In this document: positions 7,167-14,991 of the stretch, piece by piece
Layout of the letters: the number at the start of each line of letters is the position of its first letter
Position numbering within the stretch: position 1 is the first letter of the stretch
Assembly (NCBI GenBank): GCA_013329455.1
Contig: DUKF01000057.1
Coordinates: 1 to 15,923, forward strand
Length of the DNA stretch: 15,923 nt
From: Methanotrichaceae archaeon
GTDB lineage: Archaea > Halobacteriota > Methanosarcinia > Methanotrichales > Methanotrichaceae
Direction: 5' to 3'
Program-made: the position numbers and the translations under genes
The notes under the pieces: generated by a model
Told to the model about the DNA's origin: nothing
Databases searched by the model: none
Seen by the model: only the letters and a program-made list of their open reading frames with translations

Positions 7167-7206
7167 GGCGCTGAAGCGCACGGACTGTTGCCCGCAGCTC
7201 AGCGCC
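7167..7206. terminator. Hairpin between convergent genes, possible 3'-end structure
   Basis: GGCGCTGA at 7167-7174 is the exact inverse of TCAGCGCC at 7199-7206, with a 24-base interval that can pair further (GCG with CGC). It begins 13 bases after the acetyltransferase stop and about 55 bases beyond the stop of the convergent small membrane protein gene. No T-tract follows, and intrinsic archaeal terminators usually depend on T-runs, so the role is uncertain. Confidence 0.35.
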
Positions 7207-7260
7207 GAGTTTGGGTAGAGGTTGATAAGGATCGAATGGATAAAAAGAAAGAGTTCTATT

Positions 7261-7431
7261 TCACCTCATGTTGTTCTTCTTCCTAAGATGCATTGCCCCC
7301 CATATCAGGCCTATAACGACCGTAGCTGTGAAAGCCAGAGCGCTTAATAATATGCGATCGTTTATGTATAAAATATAGCTTATTATTAAGCCCGCTATAC
7401 CGAACAGAATCGTATTTTCATCGCGATTCAT
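7261..7431 (-). CDS. Small membrane protein, 56 residues, two transmembrane helices
   Basis: Hand translation gives 56 residues beginning MNRDENTILFGIAG. There are two hydrophobic helices, about residues 8-23 and 28-46, separated by a short polar turn (INDR), and a basic C-terminus (HLRKKNNMR). GAGGT lies about 9 bases before the ATG, a good ribosome binding site. No family is recognised. It is the most distal small gene on the minus strand after the ATP synthase operon, about 110 bases beyond the 7541-7927 gene. Its leader shares an 11-base exact repeat with the leader of that gene. Positive-inside charge suggests the C-terminus faces the cytoplasm. Confidence 0.65.
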   Translation of the reverse strand: MNRDENTILFGIAGLIISYILYINDRILLSALAFTATVVIGLIWGAMHLRKKNNMR

Positions 7432-7540
7432 CTTTATCCGACCTCAAAAGTCTCGATCACTCTTTGCCGTTCTGGAATAGATGCGATAGATGGGAAGATG
7501 GGATAGAGGAAATTGACGGAATAGATTCAGATTCCTAAAG

Positions 7541-7927
7541 TTACCGCTTCTGGACATCCTCCCTGGTCCTTCGCCGCGACTTGAGGGAGAGATCGCGTCC
7601 TGTCGCCGTAGAGAGCTTCCTCCACTCCACCAGGTGATGAACCTGTTCGATGATCTTGTCCAGATGCTTTGCTTCCACTTCGGGCGTCAGCTTGCCGGAA
7701 TCTAGCTCTTCCAGGAACTCGGCGAGCTTGTTTCTGATGCCGGACGCTTCAGCATCGTCCTTGTACCTCGAACAGATCTTTTCCAGCTCTTGGAAGGTGC
7801 CGGTCAGAGACTCTTTGAGGATGTTATGTGCCTCAGCAGGTCCGGTCTTTGCCACATCCAGTTCCTCTTTTGCACTCTTTAAAAGCGTCTCAATGTCCTG
7901 AAAGATATATCCGCTCGCCTCGACCAT
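7541..7927 (-). CDS. Hypothetical helical protein
   Basis: A 128-residue cytoplasmic protein with no recognised family. It appears almost entirely alpha-helical, with heptad-like stretches (about residues 5-70 and 75-100) such as DIETLLKSAKEELDVA and NKLAEFLEELDSGKLTPEVEA, so coiled-coil or four-helix packing is likely. The C-terminus is strongly basic (KSRRRTRED...). The start is well supported by GGAGAGGT 7 bases before the ATG. It follows the small CTG-started membrane protein gene by 30 bases, so it may still be on the ATP synthase transcript. It shows no membrane segment and no catalytic motif. Confidence 0.7.
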   Translation of the reverse strand: MVEASGYIFQDIETLLKSAKEELDVAKTGPAEAHNILKESLTGTFQELEKICSRYKDDAEASGIRNKLAEFLEELDSGKLTPEVEAKHLDKIIEQVHHLVEWRKLSTATGRDLSLKSRRRTREDVQKR

Positions 7928-7957
7928 TATATCGACCTCTCCGAAATATCGATCACT

Positions 7958-8119
7958 CTAAATCCACCCAATGTAACGCATCGAAAGGTAGACGATGAAG
8001 ATCCCTCCGATGAAGAGCGAGATCGTAGCGCACATGGACGCAATCCACATGATGAAGTAGATCTTGACGCGAACGTCCTTCTTATTCAACATCCGCTCCA
8101 GATAATAATCCTGATGCAG
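7958..8119 (-). CDS. Very small membrane protein, apparently initiated at CTG
   Basis: Hand translation gives LHQDYYLERM (CTG read as Met at the start) followed by LNKKDVRVKIYFIMWIAS and a hydrophobic region, ending YLSMRYIGWI and TAG. There are 53 residues from CTG at 8119, or 44 from the ATG at 8092. One long or two short transmembrane helices span about residues 20-45. GGAGGTG (8126-8132) is an excellent ribosome binding site exactly 6 bases before the CTG. The ATG at 8092 has only GGAG 3 bases away. It lies directly after the UPF0216 gene and before the 7541-7927 gene, in line with the ATPase operon. The Methanosarcina aha operon also ends in a very small gene (ahaG), but I cannot show homology. 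Confidence 0.6.
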   Translation of the reverse strand: MHQDYYLERMLNKKDVRVKIYFIMWIASMCATISLFIGGIFIVYLSMRYIGWI

Positions 8120-8125
8120 AGATCA

Positions 8126-8132
8126 CACCTCC
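8126..8132 (-). promoter_or_regulatory. Strong ribosome binding site pointing to a CTG start
   Basis: GGAGGTG on the minus strand is a full match to the anti-Shine-Dalgarno sequence. The only in-frame codon at 6 bases spacing is CTG (8117-8119), followed by an open frame to the TAG at 7958. This site therefore decides the start of the small membrane protein. Confidence 0.55.
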
Positions 8133-8140
8133 TTTATCCT

Positions 8141-8560
8141 TCAGGACGTAGAGATCAGGAATGCGTACTGAGTGGCCGAGGGTAGCTCCCTCCTCAGCCT
8201 GCGCACGTCAGTCCTGAATATCACCATCTCGTCGGTGGTCTTTCTCTCCTCCCCAAGGATCGCCTGTACGATGTCGCAGTATACCCGACCCCTTATCCTG
8301 GCGGCAGAACGGCCGTAATCAGGAGACATTTCGATCAAAAGGGGGAGCCTGAGCCTTTCAGCCTCCTTTCCCCACTTCGACCCTATGATCCTCTCAATCG
8401 TCTCGAGCTCCTCCTTCCTGATCCTGTAGCTGGATCCATCCCGAGAAACTACTCTTGGCTTCTCCTCTCTCAGCAGCTCTCCGAGGGTCTTTCGCTCCGC
8501 CGGAAGGTGATCGTTCAGCGATCTGACCAGCTTTGCGAAGACCCTCGATTCAGAGTCCAT
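8141..8560 (-). CDS. UPF0216 family protein
   Basis: A 139-residue member of UPF0216, an uncharacterised archaeal family. The recognisable core is HLPAERKTLGELLREEKPRV, DGSSYRIRKEELE and LRLPLLIEMSPDYGRSAARI RG-type residues, the conserved basic and proline-rich segments of the family. No membrane segment is present, so it is probably cytoplasmic. The ATG is preceded by GAGGGTGAG. It starts 24 bases after the DUF22-like gene and is followed at once by the small membrane protein gene, which places it in the tail of the ATP synthase operon. Whether it acts on the ATPase is unknown; co-transcription may simply reflect a conserved operon. Confidence 0.8.
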   Translation of the reverse strand: MDSESRVFAKLVRSLNDHLPAERKTLGELLREEKPRVVSRDGSSYRIRKEELETIERIIGSKWGKEAERLRLPLLIEMSPDYGRSAARIRGRVYCDIVQAILGEERKTTDEMVIFRTDVRRLRRELPSATQYAFLISTS

Positions 8561-8584
8561 CTCACCCTCTTGCCCTCTTATCCC

Positions 8585-8971
8585 CTACCCTTTTCTGTGC
8601 GGGACTATGGGGATGAGCATCATGACGCCTATGAGCTCCTCTTTATTTACCGACCCATCAACTCCTGCCACAAATAGCGCATGATCCGCCGAACGGTCGA
8701 GTTCGATGGGCATCGCTATCTTCTCGCCGATGCTTACCACCTGACCGATTCCGTGCCGGCCGTAAGGGCTTATAAGCAGGATGGTGTTTCGGGGAATCGC
8801 CACTTTTTTTATCTTCACCGGCTTTGCATCGCCAGATCTGAAGTCCTTATCCTCTTCGGCGATCAGATAGTCGACTCGGCAAGTATCTTTGAGAGCGAAG
8901 TCGAAAGGCTCCCTCTTCCGCTCGTCGATCTCCTCGATTATTTCCTTTACCCTGTGGGTAATGACAGGCAT
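8585..8971 (-). CDS. DUF22-like domain protein
   Basis: A 128-residue protein that I match to the archaeal DUF22 family from memory: VKIKKVAIPRNTILLISPYGRHGIGQVVSIG and the glycine-rich VAGVDGSVNKEELIGVMMLIPIVP near the end fit a small beta-rich domain. The function of the family is unknown. The N-terminus (residues 1-25) is a charged helix. GAGGTG lies 5 bases before the ATG. It starts only 9 bases after the atpD stop, so it is almost certainly co-transcribed with the ATP synthase. A metabolic link to the ATPase is an inference from position. If the DUF22 match is wrong it is simply a conserved hypothetical. Confidence 0.65.
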   Translation of the reverse strand: MPVITHRVKEIIEEIDERKREPFDFALKDTCRVDYLIAEEDKDFRSGDAKPVKIKKVAIPRNTILLISPYGRHGIGQVVSIGEKIAMPIELDRSADHALFVAGVDGSVNKEELIGVMMLIPIVPHRKG

Positions 8972-8980
8972 CTTTTCACC

Positions 8981-9640
8981 TCAGATCGCCACTGCCCCTT
9001 CTTCGCCCGCCTCGATCGCAGCTTTTATCTTCTTGAGACGGGTGAAGTTCTCCCTCTCCATCTCGGCAAGCCGCATCCTGATGTGAATCGCTGTCGCTTT
9101 GAGGCGTGGTATAACGATGTACTCGAGCGCGTTCACCCTCCGTTTCGTCTTGATCACCTCGCTTGCGAGGCTTTCTACGCTCTGCTGCACCTCGGCTAGT
9201 TTTATCACCTCTTGGATAGCCTCCTCAAAGTTTTTGGCGGCGTCGTCCACCTTGGAAGAGGTATCTGCAAAGCCGTACCCCCGATCGATCATGCTCCTTT
9301 TGACGTCTTCAGTCGTGATCATTGGAACTTTAACGCCCATGATATTCATCGCATCCACGTCGATCTTGATCTCTTGACCTGTCACCTGGGATATCTGCCA
9401 GACGGCGTCTGAACCCATCACCGCCTGGGCCATGAGCAAATCCTTGAAAGCCTCCGCAAGTTTCTCGTTTGTGCTGTCACTCGATTCGTGTACCCTCTGA
9501 ACCACATCCAGAAACTCGGAAACCAGAGCATCTCGCTTCTCTTTCAGGAGTTTATGTCCCTTCTCGGCGAGGACGATTCTTCGCCCCAGTTTCAAGAGCT
9601 CCATTCTGGTGGGACTTATCCCCTCGATGATCTCTGCCAT
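8981..9640 (-). CDS. atpD: A-type ATP synthase subunit D (central stalk)
   Basis: Central rotor shaft of the A1 sector, which turns inside the A3B3 hexamer and contacts subunit F and, through C, the membrane ring. The 219-residue protein is a long antiparallel coiled coil. The N-terminal helix TRMELLKLGRRIVLAEKGHKLLKEKRDALV and the C-terminal helix RRVNALEYIVIPRLKATAIHI are the family hallmarks. Length is normal. The ATG is preceded by GAGGGGGTG. It lies 25 bases after the atpB stop and is followed by the DUF22-like gene, which starts 9 bases beyond it. Confidence 0.96.
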   Translation of the reverse strand: MAEIIEGISPTRMELLKLGRRIVLAEKGHKLLKEKRDALVSEFLDVVQRVHESSDSTNEKLAEAFKDLLMAQAVMGSDAVWQISQVTGQEIKIDVDAMNIMGVKVPMITTEDVKRSMIDRGYGFADTSSKVDDAAKNFEEAIQEVIKLAEVQQSVESLASEVIKTKRRVNALEYIVIPRLKATAIHIRMRLAEMERENFTRLKKIKAAIEAGEEGAVAI

Positions 9641-9665
9641 ATGTTTGGCACCCCCTCACGAGAGG

Positions 9666-11060
9666 CTAGGCGGTTCTGTAATTTGGGTGATACTTTTTGA
9701 TGTATTTCTCATCGATCCTCTTGAGTTCACCCTCAGGCAGATCTGCCAATAGGTCCCACCCAAGATCGAGGGTCTGCTCGATGGTTCGGTCCTCGTCACT
9801 CCCTTGAGTCACGTACTCCTTCTCGAAACGATCTGCAAACTTGAGATACAGCTGGTCTCGCGTTGAGAGCGCCTCCTCTCCAACGACCGCAACGAGATCT
9901 CGCATATCACGCCCCTCTGCATACCCGGCATAGAGCTGGTTCGATACGCCAGAGTGATCCTCCCGCGTCCTCTCGGGACCGATCCCCTCGTTCATCAGCC
10001 TTGAAAGGCTTGGCAGAATGTCCACCGGAGGATAGATCCCTCTCCTGTGCATCTCTCGGCTCAACACGAACTGGCCTTCAGTGATGTAGCCGGTAAGATC
10101 AGGTATCGGATGGGTGATGTCATCATCCGGCATGCTAAGTATCGGAACCTGCGTGATCGAACCTTTGGAGCCTCGAACCCTGCCAGCACGCTCGTAGTGG
10201 GTCGCAAGATCTGTATACATGTAGCCGGGGTAGCCTCGCCTCCCAGGAACCTCTTCTCTTGCAGCCGATATCTCTCGCAGCGCCTCGCAGTAGTTCGTCA
10301 TATCGGTCAGAACCACCAGGATATGCATATCGCAGGTATAGGCGAGGTACTCGGCCGCGGTAAGCGCCATCCTCGGGGTGATGATCCTCTCGATGGCAGG
10401 GTCGTCTGCAAGGTTGATGAAAGCTACAATCCTCTCAAGCGCACCGGTCCTCTCGAAATCCCTCATGAAGAAGCTCGCTTCTTCGTGAGTGATCCCCATC
10501 GCAGCGAAGACCACAGAGAAGGGCTCCTCCGTGCCACGGACCTTTGCCTGTCGCGCGATCTGTGCCGCAAGATCGTTATGCGGCAATCCCGCTCCTGACA
10601 TGATGGGTAGCTTCTGGCCACGTACCAGGGTGTTGTTCCCATCGATCGTTGAGACTCCTGTCTGGATGAACTCGTTAGGGAAGGCCCTCGCGGTTGGGTT
10701 GATCGAAGCGCCTGCTATGTCGAGATACTCCTCGGCGATGATTTCAGGACCTCCATCTATGGGCCTGCCGAGGCCATCGAAGATCCTGCCCATCATATCC
10801 ACCGATACCGGCATCCTCATGATGTCGCCTGTGAACCGGACCTTCGTCATGCGTGTATCAATCCCGCTGGTTCCCTCGAAGACCTGAACCACTGCGACGC
10901 CCTTTCGAGACTCCAGCACCTGACCCCGCTTGGTACTGCTATCGGGTAACACTACGTCCACTATCTCACCATAGGCCACGCCCTCAACGCCTTCGACCAC
11001 CATGAGAGGGCCTGCCACCTTGGTGACGGTCGTATATTCACGAGTTGTGGTTTTTGCCAT
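9666..11060 (-). CDS. atpB: A-type ATP synthase subunit B (non-catalytic)
   Basis: Non-catalytic nucleotide-binding subunit of the A3B3 hexamer. The 464 residues match the family. It starts with the beta-barrel ([20 protein letters not shown]). The degenerate P-loop region [21 protein letters not shown] lacks GxxxxGKT, as expected for subunit [22 protein letters not shown] carries the arginine that reaches into the neighbouring catalytic site. The ATG is 6 bases after the atpA stop, and GGAGGGG, at the end of atpA, is the ribosome binding site. This means atpA and atpB are translationally coupled. Nothing about the protein is unusual. Confidence 0.97.
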   Translation of the reverse strand: MAKTTTREYTTVTKVAGPLMVVEGVEGVAYGEIVDVVLPDSSTKRGQVLESRKGVAVVQVFEGTSGIDTRMTKVRFTGDIMRMPVSVDMMGRIFDGLGRPIDGGPEIIAEEYLDIAGASINPTARAFPNEFIQTGVSTIDGNNTLVRGQKLPIMSGAGLPHNDLAAQIARQAKVRGTEEPFSVVFAAMGITHEEASFFMRDFERTGALERIVAFINLADDPAIERIITPRMALTAAEYLAYTCDMHILVVLTDMTNYCEALREISAAREEVPGRRGYPGYMYTDLATHYERAGRVRGSKGSITQVPILSMPDDDITHPIPDLTGYITEGQFVLSREMHRRGIYPPVDILPSLSRLMNEGIGPERTREDHSGVSNQLYAGYAEGRDMRDLVAVVGEEALSTRDQLYLKFADRFEKEYVTQGSDEDRTIEQTLDLGWDLLADLPEGELKRIDEKYIKKYHPNYRTA

Positions 11061-11065
11061 CTGAT

Positions 11066-12829
11066 TTACCCCTCCAGTGCAGAAAACTGGTTCTCGATCG
11101 CCTTGAGCATCCCATCGTACCGATCTGGAAACTCAGTATTGGGCACGTACTTCATCCTGGAGATCTCATCTTTCACCGGGACCATCTCGATCTTCGCGAT
11201 AGACGCTCCAGCATCCATCGCCTTCAACGCCCTGTCATAGAAGGCGAGGATCGTCCTTGCCATCATCAACTGCTTCTCCTTGGAGCAGTAGGAGTCTATC
11301 TCGTCGTAGGCGTTCTGCTGGAGGTAATCCTCCCTCACCATCCTTGAGACCTCGAGCACCAGCCGCTCCCTCTCCGGCAACGCGTCCGCACCTACCAGCT
11401 GCACGATCTCCTGGAGCTCCGCCTCCTTCTGGAGCAGCACCATCATCTCAGTGCGAATTTCGTGGAAATCCTCTGCAACGTTCTTTTTGTACCAATCTCC
11501 GAGCACGTCGAGATAGAGAGAATAGCTTCGAAGCCAGTTGATGGCTGGGAAGTGTCTTCTGTCTGCGAGCGTTGAGTCCAGGGCCCAGAAGACGCTGACC
11601 ACACGGAGCGTGTTCTGCGAGACTGGCTCAGAAAGATCGCCACCTGGCGGCGAGACCGCTCCCACCAGAGAGACCGAACCCTTCCGCTCCTCGCCGGATC
11701 CAAGAGTTATCACACGTCCGCCCCTCTCGTAGTAATCGGCCACTCTGGAAGCAAGGTAAGCGGGGTATCCTTCTTCACCGGGCATCTCTTCGAGCCTTCC
11801 TGAAACCTCCCTCATCGCCTCTGCCCAGCGTGACGTCGAGTCTGCCATAACCGCCACGTCGTAACCCATATCCCGATAGAACTCGGCTAGAGTCACCCCT
11901 GTGTAGACCGACGCCTCTCTGGCTGCTACCGGCATGTTGGAAGTGTTTGCGATGAGCGTCGATCGCTCCATCAGCTTCTCGCCGGTTGTGGGATCGTCGA
12001 GAAGCGGGAAGGTGTCCAGCACCTCTGTCATCTCGTTTCCGCGCTCACCACATCCGACGTAAACGACCACCTGAGAATCAGCCCATTTGGCAAGCTGATG
12101 CTGAGAGACGGTCTTGCCAGTGCCAAACCCGCCTGGAATGGCTGCAGATCCTCCCTTTGCCAGTGGGAAGAAGGTGTCGTAAATCCGCTGACCTGTAAGC
12201 AGAGGCACGAACGGATCGAGCTTCTTTTTGTAAGGTCTTGGCACCCTGACCGGCCACCGGTGGGACATGGCAAGTTCGATCTCCGTCCCGTCCTCCTTGG
12301 TCACAGTTGCGACTGTATCAGTTACGTGGAGCTTTCCCTCCCGCACCTTCGTCAGCTTTCCGCTGACCCCGGGCGGAACGAGAACTCTGTGGGTGATGAC
12401 CTTAGTCTCAGGCGTCGTGCCTAGAATGTCTCCTGTCTCGACAGAAGAGCCTTCACTTGCAACGGCGGTGTAGTCCCAGATCACCTCAGGATCGAGAGGC
12501 GGTACGGTCAGCCCACGGGTGATGTAATCTCCTGCAGCTTCTCTCAGCCCCACAAGAGGTCTCTGGATCCCGTCGTAGAAGTTTCTCAGAATCCCGGGCC
12601 CAAGGTCTGCTGTAAGTGGCGACCCCGTCGTCTCCACTGGCTCGCCCGGTTTCAACCCCTCAGTCGCCTCGTAGACCTGGATATAGGCGCGGTCACCATC
12701 CAATCGGATGGTCTCACCCATCAGGCCGATATCTCCAACCTTGACCACTTCGTACATGACGCAGCCTTTTACGTCTTCGGCAACTACGAGAGGTCCAGAA
12801 ATCTTATAAATGCGTCCTGTAATGCTCAA
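11066..12829 (-). CDS. atpA: A-type ATP synthase subunit A (catalytic)
   Basis: Catalytic subunit that makes or hydrolyses ATP. The 587-residue protein has an N-terminal beta-barrel (1-70), the bulge domain of A-type subunits (about 110-190), the P-loop GGFGTGKT (233-240, K239), the catalytic-base region GCGERGNEM (E262), the Walker B segment [11 protein letters not shown] (D330) and [12 protein letters not shown]. The P-loop has Gly-Gly where Pyrococcus has Gly-Pro. The start is TTG at 12829 (protein [18 protein letters not shown]), which fits homologues, with a G-rich GGGGGG run 7 bases upstream as a poor ribosome binding site. The gap to atpF is 14 bases. Weak initiation next to TTG may limit translation, although subunits A and B are needed equally. 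Confidence 0.97.
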   Translation of the reverse strand: MSITGRIYKISGPLVVAEDVKGCVMYEVVKVGDIGLMGETIRLDGDRAYIQVYEATEGLKPGEPVETTGSPLTADLGPGILRNFYDGIQRPLVGLREAAGDYITRGLTVPPLDPEVIWDYTAVASEGSSVETGDILGTTPETKVITHRVLVPPGVSGKLTKVREGKLHVTDTVATVTKEDGTEIELAMSHRWPVRVPRPYKKKLDPFVPLLTGQRIYDTFFPLAKGGSAAIPGGFGTGKTVSQHQLAKWADSQVVVYVGCGERGNEMTEVLDTFPLLDDPTTGEKLMERSTLIANTSNMPVAAREASVYTGVTLAEFYRDMGYDVAVMADSTSRWAEAMREVSGRLEEMPGEEGYPAYLASRVADYYERGGRVITLGSGEERKGSVSLVGAVSPPGGDLSEPVSQNTLRVVSVFWALDSTLADRRHFPAINWLRSYSLYLDVLGDWYKKNVAEDFHEIRTEMMVLLQKEAELQEIVQLVGADALPERERLVLEVSRMVREDYLQQNAYDEIDSYCSKEKQLMMARTILAFYDRALKAMDAGASIAKIEMVPVKDEISRMKYVPNTEFPDRYDGMLKAIENQFSALEG

Positions 12830-12843
12830 ACGTTTTCCCCCCT

Positions 12844-13170
12844 TTAAATCTCAACTCCTATGGCGCTCTTGATGAGCGCCTTCAGTGGATCGACCTCACG
12901 CACGATAGGCCCGCTTTTGTCAGGAATCTCCACAATAATCGGGGTAATAGTCTTCTTGCCTTTGTTCGCCTCGTCTATTGCCGAGCGGTTCGCATCTGCC
13001 ACCCGCTCGGTTATCACGACCACACCGATCATCTCATCGGCGATCAACTCCCTCAGGATGGCATCGATCGGCTCAACAGCCTTGACCGCATAAGAGACGG
13101 TCACGCCACCCAGCCTGAAGCCGCTCACTGTATCTGAGTCGCCGATAACGGCTATCTTCATCTGGCTCAA
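12844..13170 (-). CDS. atpF: A-type ATP synthase subunit F
   Basis: Small Rossmann-like subunit of the central stalk that regulates the catalytic head. 108 residues from TTG at 13170, or 105 from ATG at 13161 ([20 protein letters not shown]), the usual family N-terminus. GAGGGTG is 5 bases before TTG but 14 before ATG, and the TTG overlaps the atpC TGA, so the TTG is a good candidate. [14 protein letters not shown] and [13 protein letters not shown] fit the central and C-terminal strands. Length is normal. The gene lies between atpC and atpA as in other A-type operons. Confidence 0.94.
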   Translation of the reverse strand: MSQMKIAVIGDSDTVSGFRLGGVTVSYAVKAVEPIDAILRELIADEMIGVVVITERVADANRSAIDEANKGKKTITPIIVEIPDKSGPIVREVDPLKALIKSAIGVEI

Positions 13171-14342
13171 GTTCCCACCCTCATGATGAGATTGCGTATT
13201 TCGTCAGGAGAAAGGCCCGCCTCTATGCCTCTAGCAAGAGTTCTGACGTTGCGGATCTCCATCTCCTTCATGGAGAGATAACCGATCGCAGGACCGATTC
13301 CAAAGGGCTGCGTAATCGAGATGTCTTTGCCGACCTTGACCAGGTAACCATCCAGAGCAAGCTCGATCGGCAGGATCGATCCTGTCGATTCGTACTCCGG
13401 AACTGCCACCAGCACAGGCTGATAGTACTTCGTCACCTCAAGCGCAGCTACGACGTTGTCAACTGTATCCACCTCGAGGATCCCCTTGATCAAGCTCTCC
13501 TGGAGGCCTCCTCCTCTCACCAGGTAGCTCTCTATGCTTCCAGCCGGCAACCCGTCCTTCTTCGCCCTGAAAAGGAACTTCAGGTTTACCACATCTATAT
13601 TTGTGGCCAGATAATTTTTCAGGGCGAGAAGGTTCTCGTCGAGAGGTTGGCTCGTCGCGTCCTTCCACGCATCTTCATAAAGAATATTATCAAGTCGCGC
13701 CTCGATAACCGTGAGGTTCCTGGTCTGATCAAAGAGCTGGAGAGACTCGACGAGGTGAGAGTAAGGGGTGCCATCGAGGTTTGATATCACCTCTTCCAAG
13801 CTTCTGGCCTCGGCCAGCTCGTTGATCTTCGATGGGTCCAACTCGCCCACCGATACCAGATCTGCCCGAATATCGTCGGGAGATCTCTGGGCATAGACAC
13901 CTCGCAAGATCAGCTTGATATTGTAGACGTCCCACTTCCTGAGAAGTATGACCAATATCTTCTTCAGGTTCATCGGCACCATCGTGGCAACCTCTCTGTA
14001 AGCATCTGCGGTGTGTCTGTTCAGCGCTCTCTCGATCGCCTCTGATCGCTCCTCCATCATTTCACGCAAGTACGGTGAGTACTCCGTGGTCTCCAAAGCC
14101 GCCACGACCTCTGCCAGAGAGGATGCCTCGATCATCTCCTTGAGCTTCTCTTCTGGGATGATCCTGCTCGACATCACCTGGATCCGAGAATTCGTATAGG
14201 CGTAGTTTGCGATCTCGATAACCCGAAGGAGGATCGGCACAAGTATGATGAGCCCGGCGACGAGCGCCACCGTCAACGCTACGGTGAATAGGGACGGGAA
14301 CGAGGAGAAGCCCAGACTGGCTGCCAATCCTTCCAGCGTCAC
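13167..14342 (-). CDS. atpC: A-type ATP synthase subunit C with N-terminal transmembrane segment
   Basis: Funnel-shaped subunit C (V-type subunit d), which links the central stalk to the membrane rotor ring. The body carries YAYTNSRIQVMSSRIIPEE (about 48-66), a helical repeat typical of the family, and the LKKILVILLRKWDVYNIKLILRG region. Unusually, residues 1-45 form an extension with a strongly hydrophobic helix (about 18-39: LFTVALTVALVAGLIILVP). The total is 391 residues, longer than the roughly 320-360 usual. The GTG start at 14342 is supported by GGGGGAG 4-5 bases upstream and a 4-base overlap with the atpE stop. The next possible start, GTG at about codon 35, lacks a ribosome binding site. 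It overlaps atpF by 4 bases. Confidence 0.92.
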   Translation of the reverse strand: MTLEGLAASLGFSSFPSLFTVALTVALVAGLIILVPILLRVIEIANYAYTNSRIQVMSSRIIPEEKLKEMIEASSLAEVVAALETTEYSPYLREMMEERSEAIERALNRHTADAYREVATMVPMNLKKILVILLRKWDVYNIKLILRGVYAQRSPDDIRADLVSVGELDPSKINELAEARSLEEVISNLDGTPYSHLVESLQLFDQTRNLTVIEARLDNILYEDAWKDATSQPLDENLLALKNYLATNIDVVNLKFLFRAKKDGLPAGSIESYLVRGGGLQESLIKGILEVDTVDNVVAALEVTKYYQPVLVAVPEYESTGSILPIELALDGYLVKVGKDISITQPFGIGPAIGYLSMKEMEIRNVRTLARGIEAGLSPDEIRNLIMRVGT

Positions 14343-14974
14343 GATGCTCCCCCGAAGAGTATCTCAGCCACCTTGAATCTCAGCTCGCTCCTGAGTCTGC
14401 TTATTCTGGACTCGATGGTGTTATCGGCCTCTATTGAGCCGCTCTTGCTGCGTACGATGGAGCCACCAATGGTGGTTATGGTCTCCTCTGATAGACTGAG
14501 TGCTGTATCCTTCCCAGTCGTCTTTGAGATCTCCTTGCCAAGATCGGCCAGGGCCTCCTCAGAGAGGAGGGCCTTGTCCTTTCCTCTCACAAGAACCTCG
14601 AGAGGGCCACCTCCCACAACAACTCCCGATTCCACGATCAGTTTTTTGAGAATGTTGCCATACTCTGGCGCGTCTGCCAATCTTTTCAGCCGCGTCTCCG
14701 CGTCTCCAAAGGCCTTCTTAATGAGGTCCTCCTTCACGTCGAATATCTCTCGTTTGACCTGCATCTTTGCGTCTGCAAGGACCCTTTGCTGTTCCCTCTC
14801 GGCAAGCTGCTCGCCTTTCGTCAGTATCGCCTGTTTCTTCGCTTGTGCTGTCTTCTCGGATTCTCCTTGAATTTCATCAGCATCTTTCCGGGCTTCCTGA
14901 AGGATCAATTCAACCTGGGAATCTGTGATCCTAACAATCTCATGGACGATCTTATCGGCCCCTTCAGAACCCAT
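14339..14974 (-). CDS. atpE: A-type ATP synthase subunit E (peripheral stalk)
   Basis: Peripheral stalk subunit that, with subunit H, holds the catalytic head against the membrane stator. The 211-residue protein has a long N-terminal helix (about 1-95), including LILQEARKDADEIQGESEKTAQ, and a C-terminal globular domain ending RISRLRSELRFKVAEILFG, typical of the family. Length is normal. GGTGATC lies just before the ATG. It overlaps atpC by 4 bases and follows atpK by 17 bases. Subunit H is not visible and probably lies upstream of atpI, beyond the right edge. Confidence 0.95.
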   Translation of the reverse strand: MGSEGADKIVHEIVRITDSQVELILQEARKDADEIQGESEKTAQAKKQAILTKGEQLAEREQQRVLADAKMQVKREIFDVKEDLIKKAFGDAETRLKRLADAPEYGNILKKLIVESGVVVGGGPLEVLVRGKDKALLSEEALADLGKEISKTTGKDTALSLSEETITTIGGSIVRSKSGSIEADNTIESRISRLRSELRFKVAEILFGGAS

Positions 14975-14991
14975 GATAGATCACCCGAAAG

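Noticed and set aside
7150..7210. Box C/D sRNA, suggested by CTGA at 7171-7174
   Set aside because: No RTGATGA C box at the correct distance, and the CTGA belongs to the inverted repeat.
10047..10598. Plus-strand ORF of 183 codons
   Set aside because: Entirely inside atpB on the other strand, where the true gene is certain.
14373..14870. Plus-strand Ser/Leu-rich ORF of 165 codons
   Set aside because: Antisense of atpE; the composition follows from the Glu/Lys-rich helix on the real strand.
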